Shown here one piece after another: positions 43,541 through 54,582 of a stretch of 64,000 nucleotides of DNA. The notes under the pieces are model-generated. The model was not told the origin of the DNA. It searched no databases and saw only the letters and a list, made by a program, of their open reading frames with translations. The position numbers were made by a program, and so were the translations under genes. How positions within the stretch are numbered: the first letter of the stretch is position 1; every line of letters starts with the position of its first letter. The stretch covers positions 2,441,501-2,505,500 of the forward strand of contig FP929003.1 of assembly GCA_000196815.1 (NCBI GenBank), written 5' to 3'. Source of the DNA: Nitrospira defluvii (lineage in GTDB: Bacteria; Nitrospirota; Nitrospiria; Nitrospirales; Nitrospiraceae).

Positions 43541-46500
43541 GTGCCACGACGGACAGACATCCGCTCCATTCTTCTGATCGGCTCCGGCCCCATCGTCATC
43601 GGGCAGGCGTGCGAATTCGACTACTCCGGCACGCAGGCCTGCAAGGCCCTCAAGGAAGAGGGCTACCGCGTCATCCTGATCAACAGCAATCCGGCGACGA
43701 TCATGACCGACCCGGATTTTGCAGACCGCACGTATATCGAACCGATCACCCTGGACGTGGTGGAGAAGGTCATCGAATGCGAACGGCCCGATGCGCTCCT
43801 GCCCACCATGGGGGGACAGACGGCGTTGAACACCGCCATCGGCCTGGCCAAGCGCGGGGTCCTCGAAAAATACGGCGTTCGGTTGATCGGCGCGTCGATC
43901 GCGGCCATCCATAAGGCCGAGGATCGCGATGCCTTCCGGCAGGCCATGTGGAAAATCGGCTTGCGCGTGCCGGACAGCGGCGTGGCGACCTCCCTGGCCG
44001 AGGCCGAGCGCGAACTGGAACGGATCCGCTTCCCGGCGATCGTTCGCCCCTCGTTCACCATGGGCGGCACCGGCGGCAACATCGCCTACAACATCGAAGA
44101 ATTCCGGACGCAGGTGGAATGGGGCCTGTCCATGAGTCCGGTCCGTCAGGTGCTCATCGAGCAGTCCGTCATCGGATGGAAAGAGTTCGAGCTCGAGGTG
44201 ATGCGCGACCTGAAGGACAATGTGGTCATCATCTGCCCGATCGAAAATCTCGACCCGATGGGGGTGCACACCGGCGACAGTATTACGGTGGCCCCGGCCC
44301 TCACCCTGACCGACAAAGAATATCAAATGCTACGCGATGCGGCCGTGCGCATCATTCGTGAGATCGGCGTCGACACCGGCGGAGCCAACATCCAGTTCGG
44401 CCTGAACCCGGTCAACGGCGAGATGGTCGTCATCGAGATGAATCCGCGCGTCTCCAGAAGCTCGGCCCTGGCGTCGAAGGCGACGGGATTTCCCATCGCC
44501 AAGATCGCGGCCAAACTGGCTGTCGGCTACACCCTCGACGAAATCACGAACGACATTACCGGGGTCACGAAAGCCTCGTTCGAGCCCACCATCGACTACG
44601 TCGTCGTGAAGATTCCGCGCTTTGCCTTTCAGAAATTCCCCGGAGCCGATCCGACGCTGACCACACAGATGAAGTCGGTGGGCGAGGTGATGGCCATCGG
44701 ACGCACGTTCAAGGAATCGCTGCAGAAAGCGATCCGGTCCATGGAGGTCGATCAGTTCGGATTCAGCTCGAAGATGGGGCTGGATCTCGCGGTGCCACCC
44801 GGTCTCGACCGGGAAGACGCGATGGAGCAGGTCCGCAAAGCGGTGCGCACCCCGCTACCCGATCGGCTGTGGCGGCTGGCCGACGGCATGCGGCTCGGCA
44901 TGCCCAATCAGGAGTTATTCGCGCTCACCAAGATCGATCCCTGGTTTCTGCAGCAGATTCGTGAACTGATCGACTTCGAGGCCCGACTCGTCGCGGAACG
45001 GGCGACACTCGGCCCCACAGGCCTGCAACCGGATCTTCTGATCGAGGCCAAGGAACTGGGCTTCTCCGACCCACGCCTGGCTCAACTCCTGGGAGTGGAA
45101 CAACAGACCGTTCGCGGCTGGCGGCTGGCATTGAGCCAAGGGGCTCAGCCGCGAAGTGTGACCTACAAGCGGGTCGATACCTGTGCGGCAGAATTTGAAG
45201 CCCATACACCGTATCTCTACTCGACCTACGAACGGGAATGTGAAGCCCGGCCGACCGACAAAAAGAAAGTCGTCATTCTCGGCGGCGGACCGAACCGGAT
45301 CGGGCAGGGGATCGAGTTCGACTACTGCTGTGTGCACGCCGCCATGGCCCTGCGGGAAGAGCAGATTGAAACCATCATGGTCAACTGCAATCCGGAAACG
45401 GTCAGCACGGATTATGACACCTCCGACCGTCTCTACTTCGAGCCATTGACGGAAGAAGACGTGCTGAACATCGTGGAACGCGAACAGCCGATGGGTGTGG
45501 TCCTGCAATTCGGAGGACAGACACCCTTGAAACTGGCGCTCTCCCTGTCCCGCGCCGGTGTCAGAATTCTCGGCACCAGTCCGGATGCGATCGACCGCGC
45601 GGAAGATCGCGCCCGCTTCCGTGAGTTACTCGATAAACTCGGGTTGCGTCAGGCCGAGAGCGGGATGGCCCATTCCGTCGAAGAAGCGTTGACGATCGCC
45701 GCCGAGATTACCTATCCCGTGATGGTGCGACCGTCATATGTGCTCGGCGGACGCTCGATGCAGATCGTCTATGACGAAGCGGGATTGCTCCACTACATGA
45801 ACACGGCGGTCAAGGCATCGGAGAAACATCCGGTGCTGATCGATAAGTACTTGCGCGATGCCATCGAAATCGACGCAGACGCCATTTCCGACGGCACCAC
45901 CGTGGTCGTCGCTGGCATCATGGAGCACATCGAGGAAGCGGGCGTTCACTCCGGCGACTCGGCCTGCTCGCTGCCTCCATACACGCTGGATGCGACGATC
46001 ATCGAGGAGATCCGGCGTCAAATGACTGCGCTGGCATTGGAACTCGGCGTCATCGGTCTCATGAACGCCCAATTCGCCGTGAAGGATCAGACCATCTATG
46101 TCCTGGAGGTCAACCCGCGCGGCTCACGGACCGTGCCGTTCGTCAGCAAGGCGATCGGCGTACCGCTCGCCAAATTGGCCATGAAGGTGATGGTCGGCAA
46201 GTCGCTGCAACAACTGCATTTCACCACCGCCCCGACGCCGGCGCATCTCTCGGTGAAAGAGGCGGTGTTCCCCTTTACCAAGTTCGCGGGCGTGGATGTG
46301 CTCCTGGGCCCCGAAATGAAATCCACCGGTGAGGTCATGGGGATCGACAGCGATTTCGGATGGGCCTTCGTCAAATCTCAGGCCGGCGCCGGCGCCATTC
46401 TGCCGACCTCCGGCACCGCCTTCCTCAGCGTGAAGAGCGAAGACCGGGCAGGGGCCTTCGATGTCGCGCGGCGGCTCGTGGCGCTGGGCTTCCGTATCAC

Positions 46501-46810
46501 GGCGACTTCAGGCACCGCGCTGTACCTGAGCGAACAAGGCATGTGTGTGGACGTCGTGAACAAGGTCCAGGAAGGACGGCCGCACATCGTCGATCATATT
46601 AAAAACGGAGAGGTCGCATTGGTCGTCAATACCGTGCGCACCGCTTCGGCTCAGACCGACTCGCTGTCCATTCGACGCGAGGCCCTGCACAAGGGCGTGC
46701 CGTACTACACCACGATGCGGGGAGCCCTGGCTGCGGTCATGGGCATTGAAGCCTTGTTGAAAAAGGGGCTTGCCATTCGAGCGTTGCAGGAGTATCACCG
46801 GGTGCATTGA
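43541..46810 (+). CDS. carB: Carbamoyl phosphate synthase large chain
   Basis: 1089 residues. Two tandem ATP-grasp synthetase halves are seen: [36 protein letters not shown] and [28 protein letters not shown], each with QTALN or QTPLK motifs, then a C-terminal MGS allosteric domain ([34 protein letters not shown]). It makes carbamoyl phosphate for both pyrimidines and arginine. The GTG at 43541 follows GAGG by six bases, so it is preferred to the TTG at 43529. The gene is complete and unsplit. Confidence 0.96.
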   Translation: MPRRTDIRSILLIGSGPIVIGQACEFDYSGTQACKALKEEGYRVILINSNPATIMTDPDFADRTYIEPITLDVVEKVIECERPDALLPTMGGQTALNTAIGLAKRGVLEKYGVRLIGASIAAIHKAEDRDAFRQAMWKIGLRVPDSGVATSLAEAERELERIRFPAIVRPSFTMGGTGGNIAYNIEEFRTQVEWGLSMSPVRQVLIEQSVIGWKEFELEVMRDLKDNVVIICPIENLDPMGVHTGDSITVAPALTLTDKEYQMLRDAAVRIIREIGVDTGGANIQFGLNPVNGEMVVIEMNPRVSRSSALASKATGFPIAKIAAKLAVGYTLDEITNDITGVTKASFEPTIDYVVVKIPRFAFQKFPGADPTLTTQMKSVGEVMAIGRTFKESLQKAIRSMEVDQFGFSSKMGLDLAVPPGLDREDAMEQVRKAVRTPLPDRLWRLADGMRLGMPNQELFALTKIDPWFLQQIRELIDFEARLVAERATLGPTGLQPDLLIEAKELGFSDPRLAQLLGVEQQTVRGWRLALSQGAQPRSVTYKRVDTCAAEFEAHTPYLYSTYERECEARPTDKKKVVILGGGPNRIGQGIEFDYCCVHAAMALREEQIETIMVNCNPETVSTDYDTSDRLYFEPLTEEDVLNIVEREQPMGVVLQFGGQTPLKLALSLSRAGVRILGTSPDAIDRAEDRARFRELLDKLGLRQAESGMAHSVEEALTIAAEITYPVMVRPSYVLGGRSMQIVYDEAGLLHYMNTAVKASEKHPVLIDKYLRDAIEIDADAISDGTTVVVAGIMEHIEEAGVHSGDSACSLPPYTLDATIIEEIRRQMTALALELGVIGLMNAQFAVKDQTIYVLEVNPRGSRTVPFVSKAIGVPLAKLAMKVMVGKSLQQLHFTTAPTPAHLSVKEAVFPFTKFAGVDVLLGPEMKSTGEVMGIDSDFGWAFVKSQAGAGAILPTSGTAFLSVKSEDRAGAFDVARRLVALGFRITATSGTALYLSEQGMCVDVVNKVQEGRPHIVDHIKNGEVALVVNTVRTASAQTDSLSIRREALHKGVPYYTTMRGALAAVMGIEALLKKGLAIRALQEYHRVH

Positions 46811-46954
46811 GCGAGAGCTCACGCGAACAGGCAATTGACAACAGGTTCCAGGAAGACCGCCGGAAAGCCGGGAGGTTCCTGGATGCGGGGCGACCGGAAA
46901 GACCACCGACACGCAATACGAAAAACCGGTTTCAATGGTCATCGGGGGGAAGAT

Positions 46955-47431
46955 ATGCCGACACCGATTACGCGAAAAGGATACGAAGCGCTGAAAGCCG
47001 AATTGGACCGGCTGCACAAGGTCGAGCGACCGCGGGTGATCGAGGCCATTGCGGAAGCGCGCGCCCATGGCGACCTCAGCGAAAATGCCGAATATGACGC
47101 GGCCAAGGAACGCCAGGGCTTTATCGAAGCGCGGCTGGCCGAGCTGAAGGGCAAACTGGCCGACTGCCGGATCATCGACATTGCAGGCCGCACCAGCGAA
47201 ACGGTCGTCTTCGGCGCTACCGTGGTGCTGATCGAGCAGGAGGCGCAAGCCAAAAAGCAATATACCCTGGTGGGGCAGGATGAGGCCGATTTGAAATTCT
47301 CCCGCATCTCCGTCCAGTCGCCGGTCGGGCGCGCCCTCATCGGGAAACGGGTAGGGGACATGGTGGAAGTGACCACGCCCGCGAAGATCGTCGAGTACGA
47401 AGTGATGGAAATCCGTTTCGAAGAATTATAG
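46955..47431 (+). CDS. greA: Transcription elongation factor GreA
   Basis: 158 residues. The N-terminal coiled coil (TRKGYEALKAELDRLHKVERPRVIEAIAEARAHGDLSENAEYDAAKERQGFIEARLAELKGKL) carries the DLSENAEY tip with the acidic residues that enter the polymerase channel. The C-terminal FKBP-like domain ends EYEVMEIRFEEL. It stimulates cleavage of backtracked RNA. The ATG at 46955 follows GGGGGAAG; the frame from 46835 adds unrelated residues. It is 144 nt downstream of carB. Confidence 0.96.
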   Translation: MPTPITRKGYEALKAELDRLHKVERPRVIEAIAEARAHGDLSENAEYDAAKERQGFIEARLAELKGKLADCRIIDIAGRTSETVVFGATVVLIEQEAQAKKQYTLVGQDEADLKFSRISVQSPVGRALIGKRVGDMVEVTTPAKIVEYEVMEIRFEEL

Positions 47432-47511
47432 TCGCCGATGTCGATTCTGATCCCGTCACACCATTCAACCTATCCTGAACCACCCTGCAGCATACGGATC
47501 CTGTCCTCGTC

Positions 47512-48312
47512 ATGCCGGTAATGATCCCGCTCATCACGCTGCTGACGGATTTCGGCGAGCGCGACTATTTCGTCGCCAGCATGAAGGGCGTCATCCTCAA
47601 CATCAATCCCCAGGCCAGGATCGTGGATCTCTCCCATCAGGTCACGCCGCACGATGTGGCGGATGCCGCCTATCTTCTCAAATCCTGTTATCGCTATTTC
47701 CCGGACGGAACGATCCATGTGGCCGTCGTGGATCCCGGCGTGGGCGGCACCAGGCGGCCGCTGCTCGTGTCGTCGTCGCGCTATTTCTTTATCGGACCGG
47801 ACAACGGCCTGTTCACGCACATCTATGAGGAAGAACAAGGCGTCGAAGTGCGGCAGATCGAGAACCGTCAGTATCGATTGGACTCCGAGGGGGCGACCTT
47901 CGATGGGCGCGATCTCTTTGCGCCGGCGGCCGCCTGGTTGACCAAAGGCCAACCGATCGGCTCGTTCGGGCGACTCGTGCCGAACTACGAACGCCTCCCG
48001 ATTGCGGAACCGGCCTGGGACAAACATGTGATGGCGGGACGGATTCTCTACATCGATCGGTTCGGCAATCTGATCTCCAATCTCACGGCCTACCACCTCA
48101 AGGAAGTGCGGGGTGTGACCAAACGCCCCGAGCCCTCTATCCGCATCGGCGGAATCACAATCGACGGGTTGGTGGGAAGTTATGCGGAGGGTTCGCCCGA
48201 TACCCCTCAGGCCCTGATCAACAGCAACGGATATGTGGAAGTCTTCCTGAAGGAAGGACACGCGGCCGACCGATTGAAGGTCGAACGCGGCCGGCGGATC
48301 GAACTCTGCTGA
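47512..48312 (+). CDS. SAM hydrolase (SAM hydroxide adenosyltransferase, DUF62)
   Basis: 266 residues. The N-terminal motif LLTDFGERDYFVASMKGVI and the VVDPGVGGTRRPLLV and GPDNGLF motifs define the SAM hydrolase/fluorinase family. Most members split SAM into adenosine and methionine, using Asp-Arg-His to activate water; R and H of the triad appear in GVGGTRRP and neighbouring residues. Halogenase activity is unlikely without the fluorinase-specific loop. Cytoplasmic. It is followed by a 360-nt gap. Confidence 0.88.
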   Translation: MPVMIPLITLLTDFGERDYFVASMKGVILNINPQARIVDLSHQVTPHDVADAAYLLKSCYRYFPDGTIHVAVVDPGVGGTRRPLLVSSSRYFFIGPDNGLFTHIYEEEQGVEVRQIENRQYRLDSEGATFDGRDLFAPAAAWLTKGQPIGSFGRLVPNYERLPIAEPAWDKHVMAGRILYIDRFGNLISNLTAYHLKEVRGVTKRPEPSIRIGGITIDGLVGSYAEGSPDTPQALINSNGYVEVFLKEGHAADRLKVERGRRIELC

Positions 48313-48672
48313 GTCCTTCACTCGCCGGTCACCGGAACAGCCCATCCCTCCGGACATGGGGTCGCCTCAATTGACAGGCAAAAGACGTCGATGTTTTAAT
48401 GACACAGTGAGCGAGTCGGCCGGGACGAATGAGTTGGTCTTCCCGGAACATGCTGATCTCCTTGCGTATCTGCCCGCAGACCGTTCGGATCGCACCGTTC
48501 CCCTTCGTCCTGCCCGGCGACTTCCGGCTTTTTCGGCAACAGGCATCGAGCAATCATGGGTGAATTTGTCCGCAGCAGGCCCTCTCAAGCCGACGGACCG
48601 ATGTCTGCCGCGGCCACGCACTTGGCTTTCTCGGCAGACAGACCGATAGGGGACCAGCGAGAACGGAATGTT
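48313..48672. other. Gap with no recognised gene
   Basis: Contains a possible weak intrinsic terminator, GCCCGG-N6-CCGGC followed by TTTTT (48512-48533), on the plus strand. A frame of 97 codons here (48356-48649) has no family features and is not annotated. No riboswitch or RNA gene was recognised. Confidence 0.5.
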
Positions 48673-49821
48673 ATGAAACAGCTTCTCTGCCAATTGTCGC
48701 TTATTCTCGTCGGCCTGACATTGGCTGGCTGTTCGCGTCCCGATCCGCCCGCACCCTCGTCGAAAACCGTTCAACCGCCGGTCGTCGCCACCCGCCAACC
48801 TGATATTCAAACGATGCTCATTGAAACCTCGCCCTCGCTTCCGGCCCTGACGCTCTCGGCCAGGGTGACCTATGCCGAGGATGGGTTTTCCAGAATCTCC
48901 TCCCCCCTCCAGGGACCGGTGCTGGATGTGCGGGTCAAACTCGGGCAGGCTGTCAAAGCCGGCGACGTCTTGATGGTCATCGATGCGGCCGACATTGCCA
49001 CCGCCTACGCCGCGTATGTCGAGGAAATCTCAGAATTAGGACTGGCGGAACGCAACTACGAACTGACGAAAGACCTGTACGACGCCCAAGCCATGTCCCT
49101 GAAAGACCTGGAACATGCGGAGAACGACTTGAACCGGGAACGGGCCGAATTTAAGCAGGCGAAAGGCCGGCTCCTGTCTCTGCGCGTGCCGGCGGGCGAA
49201 CTCAGCAAACCGCTTGCCCAACAACAGATCACGTCACGGTTCGAATTGCGCAGCCCGTTGACGGGTACCGTCGTGGAGCGCAATGTGACGCCCGGACAAA
49301 TTGTAGGGCCGGCCACGGACACGCCGTTGTTTACCGTCGCCAATCTCGACCGTTTGCAGGTCGTCGCGGATGTGTATGAACATGACCTCTCGGGAATTCG
49401 AGTCGGAGCGGTCGCGCCCATGACCGTCGAAGCCTATCCGGGCATCGAGTTTCCCGCCACGATCAGCGTGATCGGCGATGTGGTCGATCCGGCCACGCGC
49501 ACCATTAAAATTCGCGCGTCCGTCTCGAACGTGGATCGTCGCCTGAAGCCTGAAATGTTCGCACGAGTGACCATCGCAGGCCACACCATGCGCCCGAAGA
49601 TCGTCATCCCGAAACAGGCCCTCCTTGAACATTCCGGCAAACAGTGGGTGGTGGTGCAACATGACGCCGGCCGCCTTGAGGAGCGTGCCATCAACATCGA
49701 CAGCGTGATCGACAATCAGGTGACGATTCGGGAGGGGCTGACGACCGGCGAACGAATCCTGCTCACACCCTCGACCATCAACCACCTTGCGGCGGGTGAC
49801 ACCTCAGCCGGTGGAGCGTAA
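48673..49821 (+). CDS. RND-type efflux periplasmic adaptor lipoprotein
   Basis: 382 residues. Signal with lipobox LAGC (LILVGLTLAGCS). The HlyD/CusB-like layout has a lipoyl half (ISSPLQGPVLDVRVKLGQAVKAGDVLMVID), a hairpin helix pair (about 105-170), a second lipoyl half (FELRSPLTGTVVERNVTPGQIVGPATDTPLFTVANLDRL), a beta-barrel and a membrane-proximal domain. Such adaptors link an inner-membrane pump to an outer-membrane channel. Neither pump nor TolC-like gene follows; a convergent barrel gene lies next door. The ATG at 48673 is chosen for the lipobox. Confidence 0.88.
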   Translation: MKQLLCQLSLILVGLTLAGCSRPDPPAPSSKTVQPPVVATRQPDIQTMLIETSPSLPALTLSARVTYAEDGFSRISSPLQGPVLDVRVKLGQAVKAGDVLMVIDAADIATAYAAYVEEISELGLAERNYELTKDLYDAQAMSLKDLEHAENDLNRERAEFKQAKGRLLSLRVPAGELSKPLAQQQITSRFELRSPLTGTVVERNVTPGQIVGPATDTPLFTVANLDRLQVVADVYEHDLSGIRVGAVAPMTVEAYPGIEFPATISVIGDVVDPATRTIKIRASVSNVDRRLKPEMFARVTIAGHTMRPKIVIPKQALLEHSGKQWVVVQHDAGRLEERAINIDSVIDNQVTIREGLTTGERILLTPSTINHLAAGDTSAGGA

Positions 49822-49844
49822 CAAAGCCGCACTTCTGGAAGGGG

Positions 49845-51071
49845 CTATAGAGAGGCCACCAGAATACGTACGAGCCCGGAGAGATCCTCGGTATCGAGCC
49901 CTGCCACAGTCCGATTGGTCGTGTTGGTATAGGCGGCTTCCAGAGAAATCGTCGTGGGATGGCCGTAAATCGGGTCCAGATGCAACGCAAACATCCCCTT
50001 GCCCACGATGCTGTTCGTATCAATCAGTCCGTCACTCGAACTGGTGCTCGTATAGCCTCCCATCGCACTGACCAATAACCGTTGACTCTGTTTGTACAAC
50101 ATCGACACGGATGCCATAGGCGTCTGAATCGTCGCGCCGGACCAGCTTTGGGTCTCCGTCCGGTAGCTCAGCGTCGGAGCAAGGGTCAAGGTGTTCATGG
50201 GCCGATAGGTCGCCACCAAAGTCTGGGCAAAGGCGGTCGATTGGGAGCCCCCTCGCGTTTCGTCGTTCGTCAGGATATAGCTCGATGAGAGCCGCGCGTT
50301 CCACGTGAGTCCCGTATAGGAGAGCGCGGCCTCCATGCTGTTGCTCTGACTCCGCTGCGGGATAGCGCCGCTGGGGTCGAAACTGCTCGCGAGGGCGCTT
50401 CGCGTATAGGTCAGACTGAGTTCGGGCCAAGCCGGCTTGGCTACCGCGAGGCCGATGCGATTGAAGGTGTGTTGAATCCGGGCCCGGGTAGGATCCAGGT
50501 CCACGTTGTTCCAGGTTTGACCGGACGAGCTTCGAAGCTTGGTAATCCCCATTCCCCATTCGCCCCACATTTCCCGCACCGTCTGGTCAGGTGAATTGAA
50601 AAACGCCTTGCCGGCCGACCGATAGTTGATGCCATATCGAAACTGACCGTTGGTGCCCGTCAGCGCCATACGCACCATGCGTTTGGTCCCGTCATCCCGC
50701 TGATCGATGCGAGAGGGAATACCCGCATCATTCGTCGCATTGTTGGCCACCTCGCCTTCCGTCGTCAGCTGTCCCTTGAAAAATGTCGACGCCGCCACCA
50801 CGCCTTTCGTCTGCGGCCGTTCCGAATCAGGCACCAGGTCTTTCAAACGCGTCGACGCGGTCGGCGGTGCAAAGGAGGTGGTCTGGAAAGAGGCGTGCAG
50901 CACCGGAGACGCAATTGAAAAGGGAATCGCCGATGAACCGGACTCGCGGGCGGTGTCGGTAAACTGAATCCGTTGAAGAAGGAGCTCCGATGGCTGGGCA
51001 TCTTCCGCCAGAGCCGTTAATGGGAAGGCCAGCAGCAGGAGCCAGCCGCACAACTTCAGACGGCCTGTCAT
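49845..51071 (-). CDS. Predicted outer membrane beta-barrel protein
   Basis: 408 residues. Signal peptide MTGRLKLCGWLLLLAFPLTALA, then a long series of amphipathic strands (e.g. GQFRYGINYRSAGKAFF, LSLTYTRSALASSF, WNARLSSSYILTNDE, LTLAPTLSYRTETQSWSG, SVSMLYKQSQRLLVSAMGGYTS), as in 14-18-strand barrels. No named family was recognised. It is convergent with the adaptor gene (24 nt between stops) and downstream of bioA on the same strand. Confidence 0.7.
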   Translation of the reverse strand: MTGRLKLCGWLLLLAFPLTALAEDAQPSELLLQRIQFTDTARESGSSAIPFSIASPVLHASFQTTSFAPPTASTRLKDLVPDSERPQTKGVVAASTFFKGQLTTEGEVANNATNDAGIPSRIDQRDDGTKRMVRMALTGTNGQFRYGINYRSAGKAFFNSPDQTVREMWGEWGMGITKLRSSSGQTWNNVDLDPTRARIQHTFNRIGLAVAKPAWPELSLTYTRSALASSFDPSGAIPQRSQSNSMEAALSYTGLTWNARLSSSYILTNDETRGGSQSTAFAQTLVATYRPMNTLTLAPTLSYRTETQSWSGATIQTPMASVSMLYKQSQRLLVSAMGGYTSTSSSDGLIDTNSIVGKGMFALHLDPIYGHPTTISLEAAYTNTTNRTVAGLDTEDLSGLVRILVASL

Positions 51072-51245
51072 GCTGAAAAATCCGACGGAAGGATGTCGTG
51101 GCGCAGCATGAAATCAAGTGTAGCACTCGATTTTCAGCCGTCCGGGCGCCTGCGGGGGTGCACAAAAACTGTCGGGAGATGTTCATCGGCGAACGCCTGA
51201 CGCCGCGTTCCAGCAAATAGAAATCGGCCGCAATGACGGGACGTT

Positions 51246-52628
51246 CTACGCCGGAGATGCGCTGCCTTCGGTCACGTCAACGATGGCCCTGTGCAAAATT
51301 GCCACCATCTTGGTTAATTCTTGAGGGCTGGTGGAGAGGGGAGGGACCAGTGCGATGACGTTGCCGAGCGGTCTCATCAAGAGGCCGCCTTGTCGGCAGA
51401 CCTGGGCCACGCGATGGCCGATTCGCATTTGAAGCGGGTAGGGAGTGCGCGTCGTGCGATCCTGCACGAGTTCGATTCCGGCCATCAACCCACATTGCCG
51501 GATCTCGCCCACATGACCCAACGAGGCCGTCGGACGCAGCAGACGCGCGAGCAGCTTGGTCTGCTTTCGCACGTGCGTGAGCGTCTTCTCACGGCGAAAG
51601 ATGTCCAGGTTGGCCAGGGCCACGGCGCAGCCCAACGGATTGCCCGTGTAACTATGCCCGTGGAAAAACGTTTTCCATTCGTCATACCGTCCCAAGAAGG
51701 CGTGATAGATCTCCTCGGTCGCCAGGGTGGCTGCCAGCGGCATGTATCCGCCGGTCATGCCCTTACTGATCGCCATCAGGTCCGGCGTCACACCTTCATG
51801 CTGACAGGCGAACATTTTGCCGGTGCGGCCGAAGCCCGTCGCCACCTCATCCGCAATCAACAAGACGTTGTACTTCGTGCACAGCTCGCGCACGCGGGTA
51901 AGGTATCCTGGCGGTGCAGTCAACATCCCCGCCGCCGCTTGCACGAGCGGCTCGAGAATGACCCCGGCCAGTTCGCGATGACGGGCCTTCAACAGCGACT
52001 CCAGCGGATCGATGCAGGCCATGTGACAAGCGGGATAGGTCAGGCGCAGCGGACAACGATAACAATAGGGCGGATCCACCTCGAGCGTCGGAAACAGGAG
52101 GGTTTTAAACCGCGCATGAAAGAGCTCGATGTTCCCGACGCTCACAGCCCCGATCGTGTCCCCGTGGTAGGCCAGCTTCAAATGTAGAAAGGAATGTTTG
52201 GTGCCGGCGGTCGGCTGCCGCTGTTGCCAGTATTGCACCGCCATCTTCAGCGCCACCTCGACCGCCGTGGACCCGTTGTCCGAATAAAACACCCGTTGAA
52301 GTCCCTTGGGCGCAACCCGGATCAGCTCCCTCGCCAGTCGAATGGCCGGCGGATTGGACAGACCGAGGAAGGTGGAATGCGCGATCTGTCCGAGCTGCGC
52401 CGTGAGGGCGCGATCCAATCGCGGATGCCGGTGGCCGTGAATATTGACCCAGATGGACGACGTGCCGTCGAGATACTTCCGGCCCTCCGTGTCGATGAGG
52501 TAGGAGCCTTTGCCCTTGTGGATGATCAGGGGCTCCTCCTGCTCCCATTCCTGCATCTGCGTAAACGGATGCCACAGATAGGCATGGTCCCAGGCCGCTA
52601 GTGAACGGTGCATGGATGGTCGAGTCAT
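51246..52628 (-). CDS. bioA: Adenosylmethionine-8-amino-7-oxononanoate aminotransferase
   Basis: 460 residues, class III PLP aminotransferase. BioA-type start [48 protein letters not shown]-lysine region [25 protein letters not shown] and [21 protein letters not shown]. It makes 7,8-diaminononanoate, a biotin precursor, using SAM as amino donor. The ATG at 52628 gives the family N-terminus; the frame to 52730 runs into the divergent lepA promoter. No other bio genes are in the window. Confidence 0.94.
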   Translation of the reverse strand: MTRPSMHRSLAAWDHAYLWHPFTQMQEWEQEEPLIIHKGKGSYLIDTEGRKYLDGTSSIWVNIHGHRHPRLDRALTAQLGQIAHSTFLGLSNPPAIRLARELIRVAPKGLQRVFYSDNGSTAVEVALKMAVQYWQQRQPTAGTKHSFLHLKLAYHGDTIGAVSVGNIELFHARFKTLLFPTLEVDPPYCYRCPLRLTYPACHMACIDPLESLLKARHRELAGVILEPLVQAAAGMLTAPPGYLTRVRELCTKYNVLLIADEVATGFGRTGKMFACQHEGVTPDLMAISKGMTGGYMPLAATLATEEIYHAFLGRYDEWKTFFHGHSYTGNPLGCAVALANLDIFRREKTLTHVRKQTKLLARLLRPTASLGHVGEIRQCGLMAGIELVQDRTTRTPYPLQMRIGHRVAQVCRQGGLLMRPLGNVIALVPPLSTSPQELTKMVAILHRAIVDVTEGSASPA

Positions 52629-52723
52629 GATGACGGGAGAGTACAGAACCACTCGTGCGGCACGATCGCATCGACGACGCCGAACGACGCGCCGTGCGCG
52701 GATTATAACGGCGGGCGATTTCT

Positions 52724-52752
52724 TTGACAACCTTGGGAGCGGTCACTATAAT
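52724..52752 (+). promoter_or_regulatory. Consensus sigma-70 promoter of lepA
   Basis: TTGACA (52724-52729), exactly 17 nt, then TATAAT (52747-52752): both hexamers perfect. The start of RNA would be near 52759, about 12 nt before the lepA ATG, which has GGGGA as ribosome site. It probably drives the long lepA-to-plsY run. Confidence 0.88.
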
Positions 52753-52770
52753 GAACCGATTTTGGGGAAC

Positions 52771-54582
52771 ATGAGCCAGGATTTGCAAAGTCTCATCCGA
52801 AATTTCTCGATCATCGCCCATATCGATCACGGTAAATCGACCCTCGCTGACCGGCTCCTCGACGCAACTGGCGCAGTGACTGCCCGGGAGGCGAAAGAGC
52901 AGATCCTCGATGCGATGGACCTGGAGCGTGAGCGCGGCATCACGATCAAAGCGCACGCTGTGGCCATCCGCTACAAGGCTCAGGACGGGAAGACGTATTT
53001 ACTGCATTTGATCGATACGCCCGGTCACGTTGACTTCACGTACGAAGTGTCGCGCAGCCTCGCGGCCTGCGAGGGCTCGCTGCTGCTCGTCGATGCGACG
53101 CAGGGCGTCCAGGCCCAAACCATCGCCAACGTCAACCTGGCCATGGGCAACCACCATACGATTATTCCGGTCATCAATAAGATCGATCTCGCCAGTGCCG
53201 ACGTCGAGGGCACGAAACAACAAATTTCCGATGTGCTGACTCTGGACGCCAGCGATGCCATGTTGGTGAGCGCCAAGGAAGGGCGCGGCGTTCCGGAAGT
53301 GCTCGAGGCGATCGTCAACCGCATTCCGCCGCCCTCCGGCGATCCCGATCGCCCCCTTAAGGCATTGATTTTCGATTCCTGGTTCGACAACTACCAGGGC
53401 GTGATCGTCCTCACCCGCATCATCGACGGCTCCGTGCGCCCGGGGATGAAGATCAAGGTGATGTCCAACGACCGGCTCTTCGAAGTCACCGAGGTCGGAC
53501 AGTTCACGCCGAAACGGACCAAGGGCACCCAGCTCATGACGGGGGAGGTCGGCTACCTCTGCGCCAATATGAAGGAAGTGGCCGACGTGAAGATCGGTGA
53601 CACGTTGACCGAAGCGGCACACCCGACCGAGCAACCGTTTCCCGGCTACAAAGAAGTCAAACCCCTGGTGTTTTGCGGGCTGTATTCGACGGACACCGCT
53701 CGCTACGAAGATCTGCGGGATGCGCTCTTGAAATTGCGATTGAACGACTCGTCGTTTATCTATGAGCCGGAAACCTCGCTCGCCCTCGGGTTCGGCTTCC
53801 GTTGCGGCTTCCTCGGCCTGCTCCACATGGAAATCATTCAGGAGCGGCTGGAGCGTGAATACGGACTGACGCTCATCACCACTGCACCGACCGTCATCTA
53901 CCGGATCCTGACGACCAAAGGCGACGTGCTCGAACTCAATAACCCGGCGGAACTTCCTGAACCCAGCTCAATCGCTTCGTTCGAAGAGCCGTTTATCCTC
54001 GCGACGCTGATCGCACCGGAGCGCTATCTCGGCACCTTGCTGCAATTGTGTCAGGAACGACGCGGTATCCAGCGAAGCATCCACTACCTGGATCCCACCC
54101 GCGTCGTAATCAGCTACGAGCTGCCGCTGAACGAAGTCATCCTCGATTTCCACGACAAGTTGAAATCGAAGACGCAAGGTTATGCGTCGCTCGACTATGA
54201 ACTCCTCGGGTATCGGGAATCCGAACTGGTGCGCCTCGATATTCTGCTCAACGGTGAGCCCGTCGATGCGTTGTCTTTCATCACGCATAAAGAGCGGGCG
54301 TATCAGCGCGGGCGTCAGGTCGCAGAAAAAATGAAAGAACTGATTCCCAAGCAGATGTTCGAAATCGCCATCCAGGCGGCGATCGGCAACAAGATCATCG
54401 CGCGGGAAACGATCGGCGCCATTAAGAAGAATGTCACCGCAAAATGTTACGGCGGCGACATCTCGCGCAAGCGAAAGCTCTGGGACAAGCAGAAAGAAGG
54501 CAAAAAACGTATGAAAGCGGTCGGACGGGTGGAAGTGCCCCAAGAAGCGTTCCTGGCCATCCTCAAGGTGGGCGAGGAATGA
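52771..54582 (+). CDS. lepA: Elongation factor 4 (LepA)
   Basis: 603 residues. GTPase: G1 [10 protein letters not shown]3 DTPGHVDF, G4 NKID. EF-G-like domains II, III and V and the LepA-specific C-terminal domain ([31 protein letters not shown]...[12 protein letters not shown]) follow. It acts on stalled or initiating ribosomes. The ATG at 52771 is chosen for the family start ([19 protein letters not shown]) and its position after the promoter. The stop overlaps the lepB start (ATGA). Confidence 0.97.
   Translation: MSQDLQSLIRNFSIIAHIDHGKSTLADRLLDATGAVTAREAKEQILDAMDLERERGITIKAHAVAIRYKAQDGKTYLLHLIDTPGHVDFTYEVSRSLAACEGSLLLVDATQGVQAQTIANVNLAMGNHHTIIPVINKIDLASADVEGTKQQISDVLTLDASDAMLVSAKEGRGVPEVLEAIVNRIPPPSGDPDRPLKALIFDSWFDNYQGVIVLTRIIDGSVRPGMKIKVMSNDRLFEVTEVGQFTPKRTKGTQLMTGEVGYLCANMKEVADVKIGDTLTEAAHPTEQPFPGYKEVKPLVFCGLYSTDTARYEDLRDALLKLRLNDSSFIYEPETSLALGFGFRCGFLGLLHMEIIQERLEREYGLTLITTAPTVIYRILTTKGDVLELNNPAELPEPSSIASFEEPFILATLIAPERYLGTLLQLCQERRGIQRSIHYLDPTRVVISYELPLNEVILDFHDKLKSKTQGYASLDYELLGYRESELVRLDILLNGEPVDALSFITHKERAYQRGRQVAEKMKELIPKQMFEIAIQAAIGNKIIARETIGAIKKNVTAKCYGGDISRKRKLWDKQKEGKKRMKAVGRVEVPQEAFLAILKVGEE

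Noticed and set aside
48356-48649. 97-codon frame in the gap before the adaptor gene
   Set aside because: No family similarity, no ribosome site, Arg/Pro-rich shadow-like composition.
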